A stretch of 64,000 nt of DNA, taken from NCBI RefSeq assembly GCF_029016285.1, contig NZ_CP091975.1, positions 2,790,001-2,854,000 on the forward strand, written 5' to 3'. Source of the stretch: Vibrio sp. DW001 (GTDB lineage Bacteria; Pseudomonadota; Gammaproteobacteria; Enterobacterales; Vibrionaceae). Every line of letters begins with the position of its first letter. Positions within the stretch are counted from its first letter, which is position 1. Below the pieces are notes generated by a model. That model was not told the origin of the DNA. It ran no database searches and saw nothing but the letters and a program-made list of their open reading frames with translations. Made by a program: the position numbers and the translations under genes. Below, piece after piece: positions 31,695-40,991 of this stretch.

Positions 31695-31719
31695 AGGATA
31701 TCCAAGAACTGGATATCCT
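31695..31719. repeat. Perfect hairpin between two chemoreceptor genes
   Basis: AGGATATCCA, 5-base loop, TGGATATCCT: a 10-bp perfect inverted repeat whose arms are themselves near-palindromic. It is 63 bases downstream of the CZB receptor on the minus strand; no T run follows. The rest of 31448-31781 shows no gene. Confidence 0.5.
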
Positions 31720-31781
31720 GCGGTATAGAAGTGAATGAACACTCAGTCGAAGAATGGCTTTATTATTTCTGTATTCAAACA

Positions 31782-32870
31782 CTATTTCGAGTTGATTATC
31801 TCGTCCATCAAACCATCGAGTTGATAAACGACTTGAGTACTGGCATCTTCCATCGCGTGTACTGAACTTATTATCTTACCAATATTAGTATTGTTACCCG
31901 ATTGCATCGCTTCCCTACCATGTTCGTGTACCAAACGATGCGGCTCCTCGAGCAAAGAATAACTGCGAAGATTCTTATATTGGACACCACCACCGTTGTA
32001 ATACCATTTTCCTAACCTGCATTCAGTGTGAGTATTTACAGTCTCGTTAAACGCCTTCTTTTCAAGATGACTGTATATATTGCTTTTCCACACAGCATGG
32101 TCAAGTTTAACCGTGTCTAAAAACGCCCTTGTTGAGGCAATATGAATCACATATTGCATATGTTCAGATTTTAAAATGACCTCATTAACTATCGAGCCAA
32201 TTTGGGCTGATGATGCGGAAACCTCCTCGGCACAAATATGGTTTTCGTCAATAGTGCTTTTGATTGAACCTACCTGAGTGAGTACTTGGTTAACGAGTTT
32301 ATCAATCTGCTTGCTCGCGTCATGGGCTTTTCCTGCTAACGTTCTAACTTCATCCGCTACTACTGCAAATCCTCTGCCCGCTTCTCCTGCCCTTGCCGCT
32401 TCTATGGCGGCATTAAGTGCAAGCAGATTCGTTTGATCTGATATTTCTTGTATTGTCGATACAAGGTGCCCAATCGAGTTCGCCGTGTCGTCTAAGACTG
32501 TCACAGCTTCCATACTACTGCTGGCTTGACTACCTATTTTTTCCGACCGATTCTCTAGTCGGGCTAGCGCTTGATGAGTTTGGCTAAACATGTCATCAAG
32601 TAATGTAAGCTCATGGTTTTCCTGTTCAAGCGATTCGGCACTTGTCGCCATTCCTGTTCGGATAGCTTCAAGCATGGTGCCGCCTTTCAAGCTGCTTAGC
32701 ATCAACTCCGTTCCCAAGTCACATTTCCCCTTAGCAACGGTCACTTCTAATGACGACGTTTTCAGTTGTTTTCGTAAAGATTCGACCTCATTTTGATATT
32801 GAGTTTTTAACGCTGCTAATTCTTGCCTCAAAAGGTCATTTTCAATTTTAAGTTTTCTTGATGTAAACAT
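31782..32870 (-). CDS. Soluble chemoreceptor with C-terminal CZB domain
   Basis: A 362-residue receptor-like protein with no membrane segment. The N-terminal 45 residues are a coiled coil, residues about 65-240 form the signalling domain ([20 protein letters not shown]), and residues about 245-345 form a chemoreceptor zinc-binding (CZB) domain. The Zn ligands appear as H258, C284 (in [11 protein letters not shown]), H311 and H315. CZB proteins bind zinc and can report oxidants such as hypochlorous acid. The sensed signal here is inferred. Confidence 0.92.
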   Translation of the reverse strand: MFTSRKLKIENDLLRQELAALKTQYQNEVESLRKQLKTSSLEVTVAKGKCDLGTELMLSSLKGGTMLEAIRTGMATSAESLEQENHELTLLDDMFSQTHQALARLENRSEKIGSQASSSMEAVTVLDDTANSIGHLVSTIQEISDQTNLLALNAAIEAARAGEAGRGFAVVADEVRTLAGKAHDASKQIDKLVNQVLTQVGSIKSTIDENHICAEEVSASSAQIGSIVNEVILKSEHMQYVIHIASTRAFLDTVKLDHAVWKSNIYSHLEKKAFNETVNTHTECRLGKWYYNGGGVQYKNLRSYSLLEEPHRLVHEHGREAMQSGNNTNIGKIISSVHAMEDASTQVVYQLDGLMDEIINSK

Positions 32871-32978
32871 AATTTGCCTACCCTAGCCATTCGGTATAGT
32901 TATTATTTACATATAATTTAACACGCCAGTTATATAAACTTAGTGACCTATACGGGCGAGCGTATTTTTGTTAATGAC

Positions 32979-33122
32979 CTACTTCATATTTACCAAAAAT
33001 TCACGTATTTTAGTAGTGGCATACTCACCTCTTTCTAATAAGAGAACTTTAAGCTCTGCGGCTTTAAACTCTGCATCTATAGACAATTCAGAATAATCTG
33101 GGTGGGTTGGGAGTGTACAACA
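32979..33122 (-). pseudogene. Possible gene remnant (C-terminal fragment)
   Basis: A 47-codon minus-strand open frame without a start codon, bounded upstream by TAA. Its translation (HPDYSELSIDAEFKAAELKV, LLLERGEYATTKIREFLVNM) looks protein-like and ends at TAG. It may be the decayed 3' end of a gene. No family is recognised. The rest of 32871-33308 shows nothing. Confidence 0.25.
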
Positions 33123-33308
33123 TTAGACTTTGCCAGCGATCATGCGTCAGTAAAGGACACCACAACCGGCACATACCGAGTTCTCTCGGTTCGATTACAT
33201 AACTCTATCTATTATTGAATTGAAAAAGCAGCGTTAAAAATACATTTAATCGCGGCCTTATGTCTATTTCACTCTTTATCGGTTAAGAGCTAGATTCAAT
33301 AATAATTC

Positions 33309-34034
33309 TTATTTCTCATCCACATCTGCAATCAAAATTGACTCCAAAGCAATTTCAATCATGGCATTAAAGATATATTTATCATCATCAGAAACCACCT
33401 CATTTTCCCGCACCATATGAGCGCTTACCGTACAAATAACAAGTGCTTTAGCGCCGAATTCGGTAGCAACACCGTAAAGACCAGCGGCTTCCATCTCAAC
33501 ACCCAACATGCCATATCTCGCAATAGTCTCGCTAAATTTTTCATCCGGACTATAGTACAAATCCGACGAGAATATATTTCCAACCTTAGTTGGAATTCCC
33601 TTTATTTTTGCTGCCTCTACTGCACAACGAGCCATGTCAAAATCAGCTATTGCGGCCAAATCGAAACCACCGAAACGCGTACGGTTTACATTAGAATCAG
33701 TAGACGCACCTAGTCCAATGATTACATCCTGTAATTTTATGTCGTCAAGAACAGCACCACATGTACCCACACGAATCAATTTTTTTACACCAAAATCTTT
33801 GATTAACTCTGTCGCGTAAATAGAACATGACGGGATCCCCATACCATGCCCCATAACTGAAACTTTGCGATCTTTATAAGTTCCTGAAAAACCCAACATG
33901 CTTCTAACATTACATACTTCTATTGCGTTATCAAAAAAATTCTCGGCGATATATTTTGCACGAAGAGGGTCTCCTGCGAGCACAACTACGTCTGAAAAAT
34001 CACCTACTTCGGCGTTTATATGTGGTGTTGCCAT
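33309..34034 (-). CDS. deoD: DeoD-type purine nucleoside phosphorylase homologue
   Basis: A 241-residue member of the hexameric PNP family, which splits purine (deoxy)ribonucleosides with phosphate. The fold is well kept ([39 protein letters not shown]). However, the catalytic loop, VSDH in E. coli DeoD, reads VSAH (A205), so the Asp204 equivalent is lost, and the residue aligned with Arg217 is Asp. Both are key to proton transfer to the base. It could be inactive, altered in substrate, or use another acid. It stands alone beside a Crp/Fnr regulator, not in a deoCABD operon. Confidence 0.9.
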   Translation of the reverse strand: MATPHINAEVGDFSDVVVLAGDPLRAKYIAENFFDNAIEVCNVRSMLGFSGTYKDRKVSVMGHGMGIPSCSIYATELIKDFGVKKLIRVGTCGAVLDDIKLQDVIIGLGASTDSNVNRTRFGGFDLAAIADFDMARCAVEAAKIKGIPTKVGNIFSSDLYYSPDEKFSETIARYGMLGVEMEAAGLYGVATEFGAKALVICTVSAHMVRENEVVSDDDKYIFNAMIEIALESILIADVDEK

Positions 34035-34412
34035 TGTAATACGTCTCCATTTAATAATTGGTTATCAACTCATCACTTAGATAAAAAATTTATATATAAA
34101 TCAGTTGCGTAAACTTAAATTAAAATTATTAGTTTGAACTTACTTATACATATTAATTAATAACGTGATGTACTTACAGGTCAAAAGTCCGCAGCCTCTG
34201 ACTCACCTCTCACTTAGCATACTTTAATAACCTCAAAATAACTGACTTACAATTTGGCTATAAAAATGGACTTCATGGTAAAGGAATGGGAAGGAATAAC
34301 ATGATTTTTTAATATATTGGTATATCAATGATAACACGCACAAAAAACGCCCAAGCCAAGGTGATATCACGAATAACAATCATTCTATAATAAATAAAAT
34401 AGAAGCTTCTAT
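34035..34412. other. AT-rich intergenic region, deoD leader
   Basis: No open frame or recognisable RNA. AGGTT-free, AT-rich DNA; a good ribosome binding site (ATGGAGACG) precedes deoD. No obvious operator was identified by eye. Confidence 0.4.
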
Positions 34413-35105
34413 TTAACCATGATTCGGTTCTGAATTATCTATGTAGTCTTTAAGTTTGTCATAGTCGGCTATTTTAATACCATCTTTCGCTCTTTCTATT
34501 AACCCTAACTCTTCAAGTTTTTGTAATGCTCTTCGATATACTCGGTCTGTTGTACCAAATCGTTCTGCTTCTAAATATTGCTTGGAAAAACCTGAAAATG
34601 AGGCCACACCTTCGTGACTTTGATAAAGTTCAAACGCTATATTATAAGAGATTGAATACACCAACCTAGATAAATAAACATCGACTGAATTTTGATAATC
34701 AAGAGCGATATAATACGCAAAAAACAGGGCTAAACTCGTTTCTTTCAATAGGCAAGCACGTAATTTCTCTATATCAATAATATAAGCTTCTAAGGTTTCT
34801 ACCGCTAATATATCTATTTGGCATTCCAAGTTAGTAAAGAACTCCAATTCACCAAAAATATGACCATCACAATCTATCACTCCGATTTGGAAGCTTTTAC
34901 CATTGGACGCATTATAGCCCATTGATATCGAGCCCTGTTCCACCAAGAGCAGGCTTTTTAGTTGAGAGCCTTGATTTAGTAAGTAATCCCCAGCTTGATA
35001 CAACTCTTTCCGAACGACACAGCTTTCAATAATAGTACGAACCTGGTTAATATCTACGCGCCAGTGCTTCTCAAAGTTGCTGCCTGCTAACAGATTAAGT
35101 TGCAT
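34413..35105 (-). CDS. Crp/Fnr-family transcription regulator
   Basis: A 230-residue regulator with an N-terminal cyclic-nucleotide-binding-like beta barrel (about 15-135; KELYQAGDYLLNQGSQLKSL, GHIFGELEFF) and a C-terminal winged helix (about 165-222; RFGTTDRVYRRALQKLEELG). It resembles the YeiL branch. No Fnr-type cysteine cluster is seen at the N-terminus. ATG 35105 is preferred because GGGA lies 8 bases before it; the open frame extends to 35177. It may control deoD or the EamA transporter, both adjacent and co-directional. Confidence 0.85.
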   Translation of the reverse strand: MQLNLLAGSNFEKHWRVDINQVRTIIESCVVRKELYQAGDYLLNQGSQLKSLLLVEQGSISMGYNASNGKSFQIGVIDCDGHIFGELEFFTNLECQIDILAVETLEAYIIDIEKLRACLLKETSLALFFAYYIALDYQNSVDVYLSRLVYSISYNIAFELYQSHEGVASFSGFSKQYLEAERFGTTDRVYRRALQKLEELGLIERAKDGIKIADYDKLKDYIDNSEPNHG

Positions 35106-35263
35106 ATCTGATTCCCGTCGATTGGAGCCTAAAGACTTATCATTAATTATTGTCCAATTTCTATAAAGGCACAACATGATTGTTCATCTTTAGAATCCGT
35201 AATGACACTAGGAATACCAGCGTCATTATTCGTACTTTATATGGATTGATTGGGGATTTATTT

Positions 35264-36193
35264 CTATATATTATTCGCCTCTTCATGGACTTCTTTCTCT
35301 TTACTCACACCTTCTTCTGACGCATTCTCTGCTTTTATTAGGAACACTGCTGCCACAATAGCGAACGTTATACCGGCAGCAACGGTAGAAGATGGCATCG
35401 ACTGGTAAATAATCAAAGAAAGAATAACCGTAAATGCTGGGGTTAGTGCATTTACAATAGAGGCAACGATGATTGCTTTACCATATTTAAATGCAGATAT
35501 TAAGCCTATCATTGCTATTGCGCTAAATGACTGAACTAATATAGAGTAACCTACTCCATCAAGAGAGTAGTTAATTTCCTTACTAAAATCGGTAATACTA
35601 ATGGCCCATGGAATACATATTAGTCCTGAAAATGTCATATAGAAAAATGTTGAGGATGTATTCATGGTCTCACCAGCTTTTTTTAACATGAATGATTGCC
35701 CACCCCACATCAAGCAAATTGCGATTGCATAGAATAACCATTCGTTGCCATACTTAGTTTCATCACCGTCACCACCACCAAAATATGAAAAGAGTGCGAT
35801 CGATAAAAAGGCGAAGAAAATACCAATCCAACCACTTACATTCGTTCTTTCTTTAAGAAATACAAGAGACAAAATCACAGCGACAGCAGGAGACAATGAT
35901 ATAATTGGAAATATAAGATACGCAGGCCCGGAACTAAGTGCTTTAAAGAAGAAGATCATTCCAACTGATGCACATAATCCAATAATCATTCCATAAAAAA
36001 TATCTCTACCACTTCGATTAACATTCCACCCTTCTTTCTTTAATATGATAACCGCGGGAATAACCATTACGATTGCCCAGACAACATAGCTGAGTGTCCC
36101 AGGAAAACCATTTATTTCAGGGAATTCAGATAGCGCTCCAGCTGCACCACCAAAAAACATATATAACAGACTGTAACTTAACCATTTAGTCAT
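35264..36193 (-). CDS. EamA-type (DMT superfamily) transporter
   Basis: A 309-residue inner-membrane protein with about ten hydrophobic segments arranged as two repeats of five, as in drug/metabolite transporters. The C-terminal tail (about 290-309) is charged and cytoplasmic. The substrate cannot be read from sequence. It lies between the Crp/Fnr regulator and the second sorbitol PTS set; a link with nucleoside or base export is only a possibility. Confidence 0.85.
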   Translation of the reverse strand: MTKWLSYSLLYMFFGGAAGALSEFPEINGFPGTLSYVVWAIVMVIPAVIILKKEGWNVNRSGRDIFYGMIIGLCASVGMIFFFKALSSGPAYLIFPIISLSPAVAVILSLVFLKERTNVSGWIGIFFAFLSIALFSYFGGGDGDETKYGNEWLFYAIAICLMWGGQSFMLKKAGETMNTSSTFFYMTFSGLICIPWAISITDFSKEINYSLDGVGYSILVQSFSAIAMIGLISAFKYGKAIIVASIVNALTPAFTVILSLIIYQSMPSSTVAAGITFAIVAAVFLIKAENASEEGVSKEKEVHEEANNI

Positions 36194-36347
36194 TTTAATA
36201 ACCTCTACATAAATTATGTGTATATTATTTGAATCGCCTCAAACACGCATAATCCATATATTAATCACTGTCACGTCATTTAACAGGACTTAGGTCCGCT
36301 TGAGCTGCACTTGCTCTCAATCTGCTAATATTTACCTCAGCAGTAGT

Positions 36348-36707
36348 TCAACCAAATAAAATACAATCACCACATTTTAGTGACGTTGGATGACGGCCTA
36401 TTACATGTATGGTCCCAGGATACTCAGCGACCGACTGAGCATCAAACTTAATGGTAATATGCCCTAACATCTCAAGGTTTTGATTTGCTACAGAACCAAC
36501 AGCCGTCACAATGTAGTCCTTACCCGCAAGTAGCAATGTGCTGTCTGTCGTAATCAATCCAACATCCTTACCTTGGTTGTGAATAATACAGTACTCTGCC
36601 ACATCTTCAGGCGCACTTTGATTGAATAATATCAACATATTATCCTCCAAAGCACTTTCTGCATATTTACCTATGTGAGTGATTGTCGCTTTAAACTGCA
36701 ATGCCAT
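36348..36707 (-). CDS. srlB: PTS glucitol/sorbitol IIA component (set 2)
   Basis: A 119-residue SrlB protein that receives phosphate from HPr and passes it to the IIB domain of SrlE. The motif EYCIIHNQGK holds the phospho-His; TAVGSVANQNLEMLGHITIK is characteristic. The frame stays open upstream to 37082 inside srlE, but family length, the ATG at 36707 and the 8-base gap to srlE fix the start. It is the last gene of the second srlAEB set. Confidence 0.93.
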   Translation of the reverse strand: MALQFKATITHIGKYAESALEDNMLILFNQSAPEDVAEYCIIHNQGKDVGLITTDSTLLLAGKDYIVTAVGSVANQNLEMLGHITIKFDAQSVAEYPGTIHVIGRHPTSLKCGDCILFG

Positions 36708-36715
36708 ATTAATTC

Positions 36716-37696
36716 TTATTGGTAAATAAACATCGACACAAACCACGCAACTAATACGGTTGGTGCTCCCGTGAGAAAACGAGAATAGAGAACCGATGGC
36801 ACACCGATCTCGATCGTCTCTTGTTTTGCTTCCGCAAGTCCCAATCCGACGGGAATGAAATCGCACGCCGCTTGGGCGTTGATCGCAAATAAAGCAGGCA
36901 GCGCCAAATGTGGGGGAATATTTCCAACACCAATTTGAACTCCGATTAAAACACCAATGACTTGTGCAATAACGGCACCAGGGCCAAGAAAAGGAGAGAG
37001 AAGAGGGAACGAACAAATTAATGCTAAGGTCATTAAGCCAAGGGGGTTTTGTGCCAACGGTGTAAGTGCATGCGCAATCCAATCTCCGATACCAGAAGCC
37101 ATAATGATGCCAATTAACATAGCCACAAAAGCCATGAATGGCAGAATAGTTTTTAATACTGTGTCGATGGTGTCTCGTCCTGCTTGATAAAAGGTAGCCA
37201 TGACACTGCCCATACCGACACCGACTGTTGCAACCAACCCCGTACTTTGCTGACTTATTTTTTTTGTTTCATCATATTTTGGTATTGTTGGATTTGTAGC
37301 CCTATTTGAGGAAATAGAGCGCACGTCGTCACTAATAATTTGGATACCGCTTATTTTTACTGATGAAACATATATATCTTCATGGATAAACTCAGCCAAC
37401 GGACCACTTTTTCCAGTCGCGTGTATGTTCAATGTGAAAATATTTTTCTTCGGATATAGACCACAACGTAGTGTACCACCACAGTCGATGATGACTAATG
37501 CTACGTCTTCATCTGGCACGACTGTCTTAAAGCCATCGACGGCTTCCAATCCCGTTAATGTACAGATGTGACCAACCAAACTTGGTCTGATTCCTGCTGT
37601 GATATAAAGTATTTTCTTTCCAGATTCGACTGGAATAGACAACGGCCCTCCCCAGCCACCATCACCGGAGGTTACGTGTAGCAACTGACTCATCAA
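36716..37696 (-). CDS. srlE: PTS glucitol/sorbitol IIB-IIC2 component (set 2)
   Basis: A 326-residue protein with a cytoplasmic IIB domain (about 1-125) and a C-terminal membrane part (about 180-326). The phospho-Cys lies in [15 protein letters not shown]. The membrane part holds [20 protein letters not shown] and [20 protein letters not shown]. It phosphorylates sorbitol during uptake together with SrlA and SrlB. The region between the domains differs most from set 1. It starts directly after srlA. Confidence 0.94.
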   Translation of the reverse strand: MMSQLLHVTSGDGGWGGPLSIPVESGKKILYITAGIRPSLVGHICTLTGLEAVDGFKTVVPDEDVALVIIDCGGTLRCGLYPKKNIFTLNIHATGKSGPLAEFIHEDIYVSSVKISGIQIISDDVRSISSNRATNPTIPKYDETKKISQQSTGLVATVGVGMGSVMATFYQAGRDTIDTVLKTILPFMAFVAMLIGIIMASGIGDWIAHALTPLAQNPLGLMTLALICSFPLLSPFLGPGAVIAQVIGVLIGVQIGVGNIPPHLALPALFAINAQAACDFIPVGLGLAEAKQETIEIGVPSVLYSRFLTGAPTVLVAWFVSMFIYQ

Positions 37697-38254
37697 CTAC
37701 TCCTTCTCCGAAAAATCGACGACTTTGGACAGTGCTTTACCCTGCTGCTTACTAACCATTGCAGTGGTAAAATCTGTCACCCATCCTCTGAAAAAATTCG
37801 TCACCAAACCGACCAATAGATAACTAACTGCTAAAGGACCTAATGGTAAACCTAGCTGAGTTATCCCACTGGCTATACCTAAGTAAATAAACAGTTCGCC
37901 GGGGTTTACATGGGGGAACAAGCCATTCATTGAATGGCAGCTATAGGAAGCCGAAGCGTAGTAGGATGGTTTATAACGCTCAGGCAAAAACTTCCCTAAA
38001 CTTAATGTCATAGGGTTACAAAATATGAACGTACCAATGAAGGGTAAAATAAGATATCGAGATACAGGGTTGCTACCGCATTTTTGTGCAATAGCTTCTA
38101 TTCTCTTTTGTCCAATAAAGCGGATAGTCGCATTCATCGCGACCAGTAAGCAGATTAGTAAAGGCAGAATACCGGTCACCATTCCGACAAAAATTTCACC
38201 ACCTTTTTCAAACAACCCTATAAACCACTCAGCCCCAAAAATAACAAAATCCAT
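37697..38254 (-). CDS. srlA: PTS glucitol/sorbitol IIC component (set 2)
   Basis: A 185-residue integral membrane sorbitol permease part. Diagnostic segments are [20 protein letters not shown] and [23 protein letters not shown] 38254 is chosen because [11 protein letters not shown] aligns with the start of E. coli SrlA; the frame opens 10 codons earlier at 38284. It heads set 2, about 175 bases downstream of the repressor gene stop, with operator-like repeats in the gap. Confidence 0.93.
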   Translation of the reverse strand: MDFVIFGAEWFIGLFEKGGEIFVGMVTGILPLLICLLVAMNATIRFIGQKRIEAIAQKCGSNPVSRYLILPFIGTFIFCNPMTLSLGKFLPERYKPSYYASASYSCHSMNGLFPHVNPGELFIYLGIASGITQLGLPLGPLAVSYLLVGLVTNFFRGWVTDFTTAMVSKQQGKALSKVVDFSEKE

Positions 38255-38354
38255 AACATCCACAACAAATAAAGAGTAGTGCATATGATTATTAAATATA
38301 ATGTTCGTTTTGGATAGCTATCACTTTCATTTTGTGAACAATGACGCTTATTAA

Positions 38355-38369
38355 CTTTCAAAGTGAATG
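38355..38369. promoter_or_regulatory. Candidate sorbitol-repressor operator of set 2
   Basis: CTTTCA-AAG-TGAATG, a near-palindrome matching the operators of the gutQ/srlA set 1 region. A looser copy (CTTTCA-N5-TGAACA) lies at 38324-38340. Both are upstream of srlA set 2. Confidence 0.55.
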
Positions 38370-38429
38370 CAAATCAGCCACTCATTGACAAGTTTAAATG
38401 TCAATTCACCAAAAGAATAGTGACATCAA

Positions 38430-39200
38430 CTACACTCGGTAGACATTTATACCTTTATCTTCGAGACCTAAAGCCTCTTCTTCACTAAAATCCGTGTCAG
38501 TAATGACAGCATCAATACGGTCCAAGGGAACCACAACATTAGGACTTCGACGGCCAAATTTTGATGAATCTATCACTACAATAATATTTTTGGCTGACTG
38601 GCACATGGCTTGACTAACCTGATAAGCCTCATTGTATGTAGTACATCCCTGAGACAGATCAAAGCCATCAGCACCAATAAATAGTTTATCAAATGAAAAC
38701 TGACTAAAGGCGCGCTCTGCTAACCCCCCATGGAATGAAGCTGATTTTTTCCGATATGACCCTCCGGGCATGATAATCGTGTGATCAGAATCTAGTTCTG
38801 CCATCGTATTAACAATATCCATACTATTTGTCATTAATGTCAATGACATAAAGCTATCTAATTCAGGCACCATCTGAAGTGTCGTACTACCACAATCGAG
38901 TATTATAGAATCTCCATCGTTCACTAGTTGAACCGCTTTTTTTGCAATTCGTATTTTTTTATCAAGATTGATGGTCTTTTTCTCATCCATGGCGAACTCT
39001 TCAGCAGCAACAACTTGTGGTAAACATGCTTCTGCACTGCCATAACGGCGAACCACAACACCATCTTCTTCAAGCTTTCGTAAATCCGTTCTGATTGTGG
39101 CACCAGAGGTATCAAAAATGTCGGCTAATTCATTTACAGCCGTTTTGCCATTCTCTTTTAAATAAGCAACCAACTCATTTCTTCTATCAATAATATTCAT
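38430..39200 (-). CDS. srlR: DeoR-family sorbitol operon repressor
   Basis: A 256-residue regulator with an N-terminal DeoR helix-turn-helix (about 1-58; VNELADIFDTSGATIRTDLR) and a C-terminal sugar-phosphate-binding domain (about 75-250; DGDSIILDCGSTT, FDKLFIGADGFDLSQGC). In enteric bacteria SrlR/GutR represses the sorbitol operon. Its position between gutM and the second PTS set supports the same task. The likely operators are the CTTTCA-N3-TGAAAG repeats nearby. Confidence 0.92.
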   Translation of the reverse strand: MNIIDRRNELVAYLKENGKTAVNELADIFDTSGATIRTDLRKLEEDGVVVRRYGSAEACLPQVVAAEEFAMDEKKTINLDKKIRIAKKAVQLVNDGDSIILDCGSTTLQMVPELDSFMSLTLMTNSMDIVNTMAELDSDHTIIMPGGSYRKKSASFHGGLAERAFSQFSFDKLFIGADGFDLSQGCTTYNEAYQVSQAMCQSAKNIIVVIDSSKFGRRSPNVVVPLDRIDAVITDTDFSEEEALGLEDKGINVYRV

Positions 39201-39278
39201 TGCTGTCTCATTTTTATGCGATAGCTTTTATAATACACGAAAAAGCTTTCATATTAAAAAAATAAAAATTTAAGGCAA

Positions 39279-39632
39279 TCACTTTGAAAATGCAACTTCT
39301 AACGCTTCTTGAATTCCGTTATCAAAACCTAGAGTGACGTGCTGTGCAAAAGGATAACGCTCACCAATAACATTAGGTAAAACTTTAGGCCGAGCAAAAA
39401 CAGTCCATCCTTTAAATACTTTGGCATCGACAATACGCTTATCTTCGGATTCAACCAAAACGACTATTGTACGGGCCTTCCAGCGACTTGTCGTTTTCCC
39501 CATTTTAACCGTGCCTTTGACCGCCATGGCTTGCAGCATATGATTAAATGCTCTGATTTGGAAAAATGTAAACCCGATTTGTAATGCCCATGCAATAATT
39601 GCAATCACTATCAGAGTTGAAATCGAATCCAT
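39279..39632 (-). CDS. gutM: Glucitol operon activator GutM
   Basis: A 117-residue protein with an N-terminal hydrophobic segment (about 5-25) followed by a basic, beta-rich part (KGTVKMGKTTSRWKARTIVV). GutM activates the glucitol operon in E. coli by a mechanism that is not well defined. AAAGGTGATGT precedes the start. The order srlD, small frame, gutM, srlR follows the enteric operon. Confidence 0.9.
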   Translation of the reverse strand: MDSISTLIVIAIIAWALQIGFTFFQIRAFNHMLQAMAVKGTVKMGKTTSRWKARTIVVLVESEDKRIVDAKVFKGWTVFARPKVLPNVIGERYPFAQHVTLGFDNGIQEALEVAFSK

Positions 39633-39643
39633 ACATCACCTTT

Positions 39644-39742
39644 TTATTTTTGTTTAAAAGCTCTTGCTTTCATGTACTCAAGGAATTTTTTCGTTACCCA
39701 ACTCATTCCGAAAATGAAGATAAGCACATAAATCGCGTCCAT
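39644..39742 (-). CDS. Candidate 32-residue membrane peptide
   Basis: ATG at 39742 preceded by GGTG at 5 bases spacing opens a 32-codon frame ending at TAA 11 bases before gutM. The peptide begins MDAIYVLIFIFGMSWVTKKF and ends in a basic tail (KARAFKQK): one hydrophobic helix and a positive cytoplasmic end, as in many small inner-membrane proteins. It lies just after the terminator that follows srlD. No family is recognised; GutM also starts with a membrane helix but is not alignable. Confidence 0.5.
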   Translation of the reverse strand: MDAIYVLIFIFGMSWVTKKFLEYMKARAFKQK

Positions 39743-39751
39743 ATTATCACC

Positions 39752-39779
39752 AAATAAAAAAGGAGCTATGACTAGCTCC
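39752..39779 (-). terminator. Intrinsic terminator after srlD
   Basis: Stem GGAGCTA / TAGCTCC with a 4-base loop, followed on the minus strand by TTTTTTATTTG. It lies 10 bases after srlD and before the small frame, gutM and srlR, so it likely attenuates expression of the regulators relative to the PTS genes. Confidence 0.82.
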
Positions 39780-39789
39780 CCTACCAACA

Positions 39790-40566
39790 TTAAAACATTA
39801 CTTGACCACCAGTAATATTAATCGACTGCCCCGTGCAATATTTAGCACCATCACTCGCATAAAACTTAAGTACGTTCAACACATCATCATAGCCGCAGCC
39901 CGCTTTAAGTGGCACTTTATCTATATAGTGTTTCATCACTTGATCTTCCGGAAGGCCAAGCTTTTGAGCGTATTGTGGAATAAGACTTTGAAACATCGGC
40001 GATTCGAGTAAATTACCTAACATTAAGCTGTTAACAGTAATATTATCATCGGCTAAATCTAGTGCTATAGATTGTGTAAGACCAATGCCTGCAAACTTGG
40101 CTGAACTATAACCTGCGTTATGTTTGCTACCCACTTTTCCAGACTTGCTGTTGATCTGTAGTATGCGACCACCGATTCCTTGAGCAACCATATATCGTGC
40201 GGCTTCTCTAGCGCACAAAAAATAGCCATTTAAATTCACACCAACGTTAAAGTTAAAATCATCTAGTGTAAAATCCGTCACTTTTGCGGCCTTCGCGACG
40301 CCCGCGCTATAAACCATTACATCGATGCTACCTAAATTATCATTGATTGCCTCAAAACATGCTTTAACACTCATCTCATCCGTGGCATCTACTGACGTAC
40401 CAAAAGCCTGTGTCCGACCGTACGTAGTATTAATTTTATCTGCCACTCTTGCCGCATTTTGACCATTTAAGTCCGCTATGCCAACGTTATAACCGTCAGC
40501 AGCCAACCCTTCACAAATATACTCACCGAGTGTTTGACCACCACCAATTACTACTGCTGTTCTCAT
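39790..40566 (-). CDS. srlD: Sorbitol-6-phosphate 2-dehydrogenase
   Basis: A 258-residue short-chain dehydrogenase converting sorbitol 6-phosphate to fructose 6-phosphate with NAD+. It has the nucleotide motif VVIGGGQTLGEYICEGLA at the N-terminus and the catalytic Tyr-Lys in GYSSAKFAG with Ser in QINSKSGKVG. The length is that of E. coli SrlD. GTAGGAGAT precedes the start. It is the only dehydrogenase for the two PTS sets in this window. Confidence 0.95.
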   Translation of the reverse strand: MRTAVVIGGGQTLGEYICEGLAADGYNVGIADLNGQNAARVADKINTTYGRTQAFGTSVDATDEMSVKACFEAINDNLGSIDVMVYSAGVAKAAKVTDFTLDDFNFNVGVNLNGYFLCAREAARYMVAQGIGGRILQINSKSGKVGSKHNAGYSSAKFAGIGLTQSIALDLADDNITVNSLMLGNLLESPMFQSLIPQYAQKLGLPEDQVMKHYIDKVPLKAGCGYDDVLNVLKFYASDGAKYCTGQSINITGGQVMF

Positions 40567-40578
40567 AACGATATCTCC

Positions 40579-40617
40579 TACAAAATAAAACGGGACTTAA
40601 ACAAGGTGTTAAGCCCC
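40579..40617 (-). terminator. Terminator/attenuator between srlB and srlD
   Basis: A 9-bp stem (GGGACTTAA / TTAAGCCCC, one mismatch) followed on the minus strand by CGTTTTATTTTG. It sits between srlB set 1 and srlD, within the operon, so partial termination is expected. Confidence 0.65.
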
Positions 40618-40624
40618 TTAAAAG

Positions 40625-40981
40625 CTAACTAAACGTAAAGGTGGAGCCTGTAACCAGCGTTCTTGGTTGAGCACCAGACAAATGGAGGCTCCCAATAAAA
40701 TCTGCCGTATTCGCACCATCAAATCGCAATGTAATGTGGCCAAGGTTGCCTAAGTTTTGATTAACCGCATCACCAACCGCGGTGATGGGATAGTTAACTC
40801 CATCAATGTCCACTTTCCCCCCAACAGCAATGTCACCTTTCAATGTGTCATGGTTATGGATAAAGCAATACTCAGCAGCATCTTCAGGAACCGACTCATT
40901 AAATAGAATCAACATGTCGTCACTAAGCGCTTCCAATGCACATTCGCCAACTTTGATAATCGAAATATTGTACAAACTCAT
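40625..40981 (-). CDS. srlB: PTS glucitol/sorbitol IIA component (set 1)
   Basis: A 118-residue SrlB with the phospho-His in EYCFIHNHD and the family segment GHITLRFDGANTADFIGSLH. It is closer to the E. coli protein in several positions than the set 2 copy. It begins 10 bases after srlE of set 1. Confidence 0.94.
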   Translation of the reverse strand: MSLYNISIIKVGECALEALSDDMLILFNESVPEDAAEYCFIHNHDTLKGDIAVGGKVDIDGVNYPITAVGDAVNQNLGNLGHITLRFDGANTADFIGSLHLSGAQPRTLVTGSTFTFS

Positions 40982-40991
40982 TTTTCAGTCC

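Noticed and set aside
36708..37082. An in-frame upstream extension of srlB giving a 244-residue protein
   Set aside because: It runs entirely inside srlE in another frame, has Cys/Trp-rich low-likelihood composition, and srlB family length plus the ATG at 36707 explain the gene.
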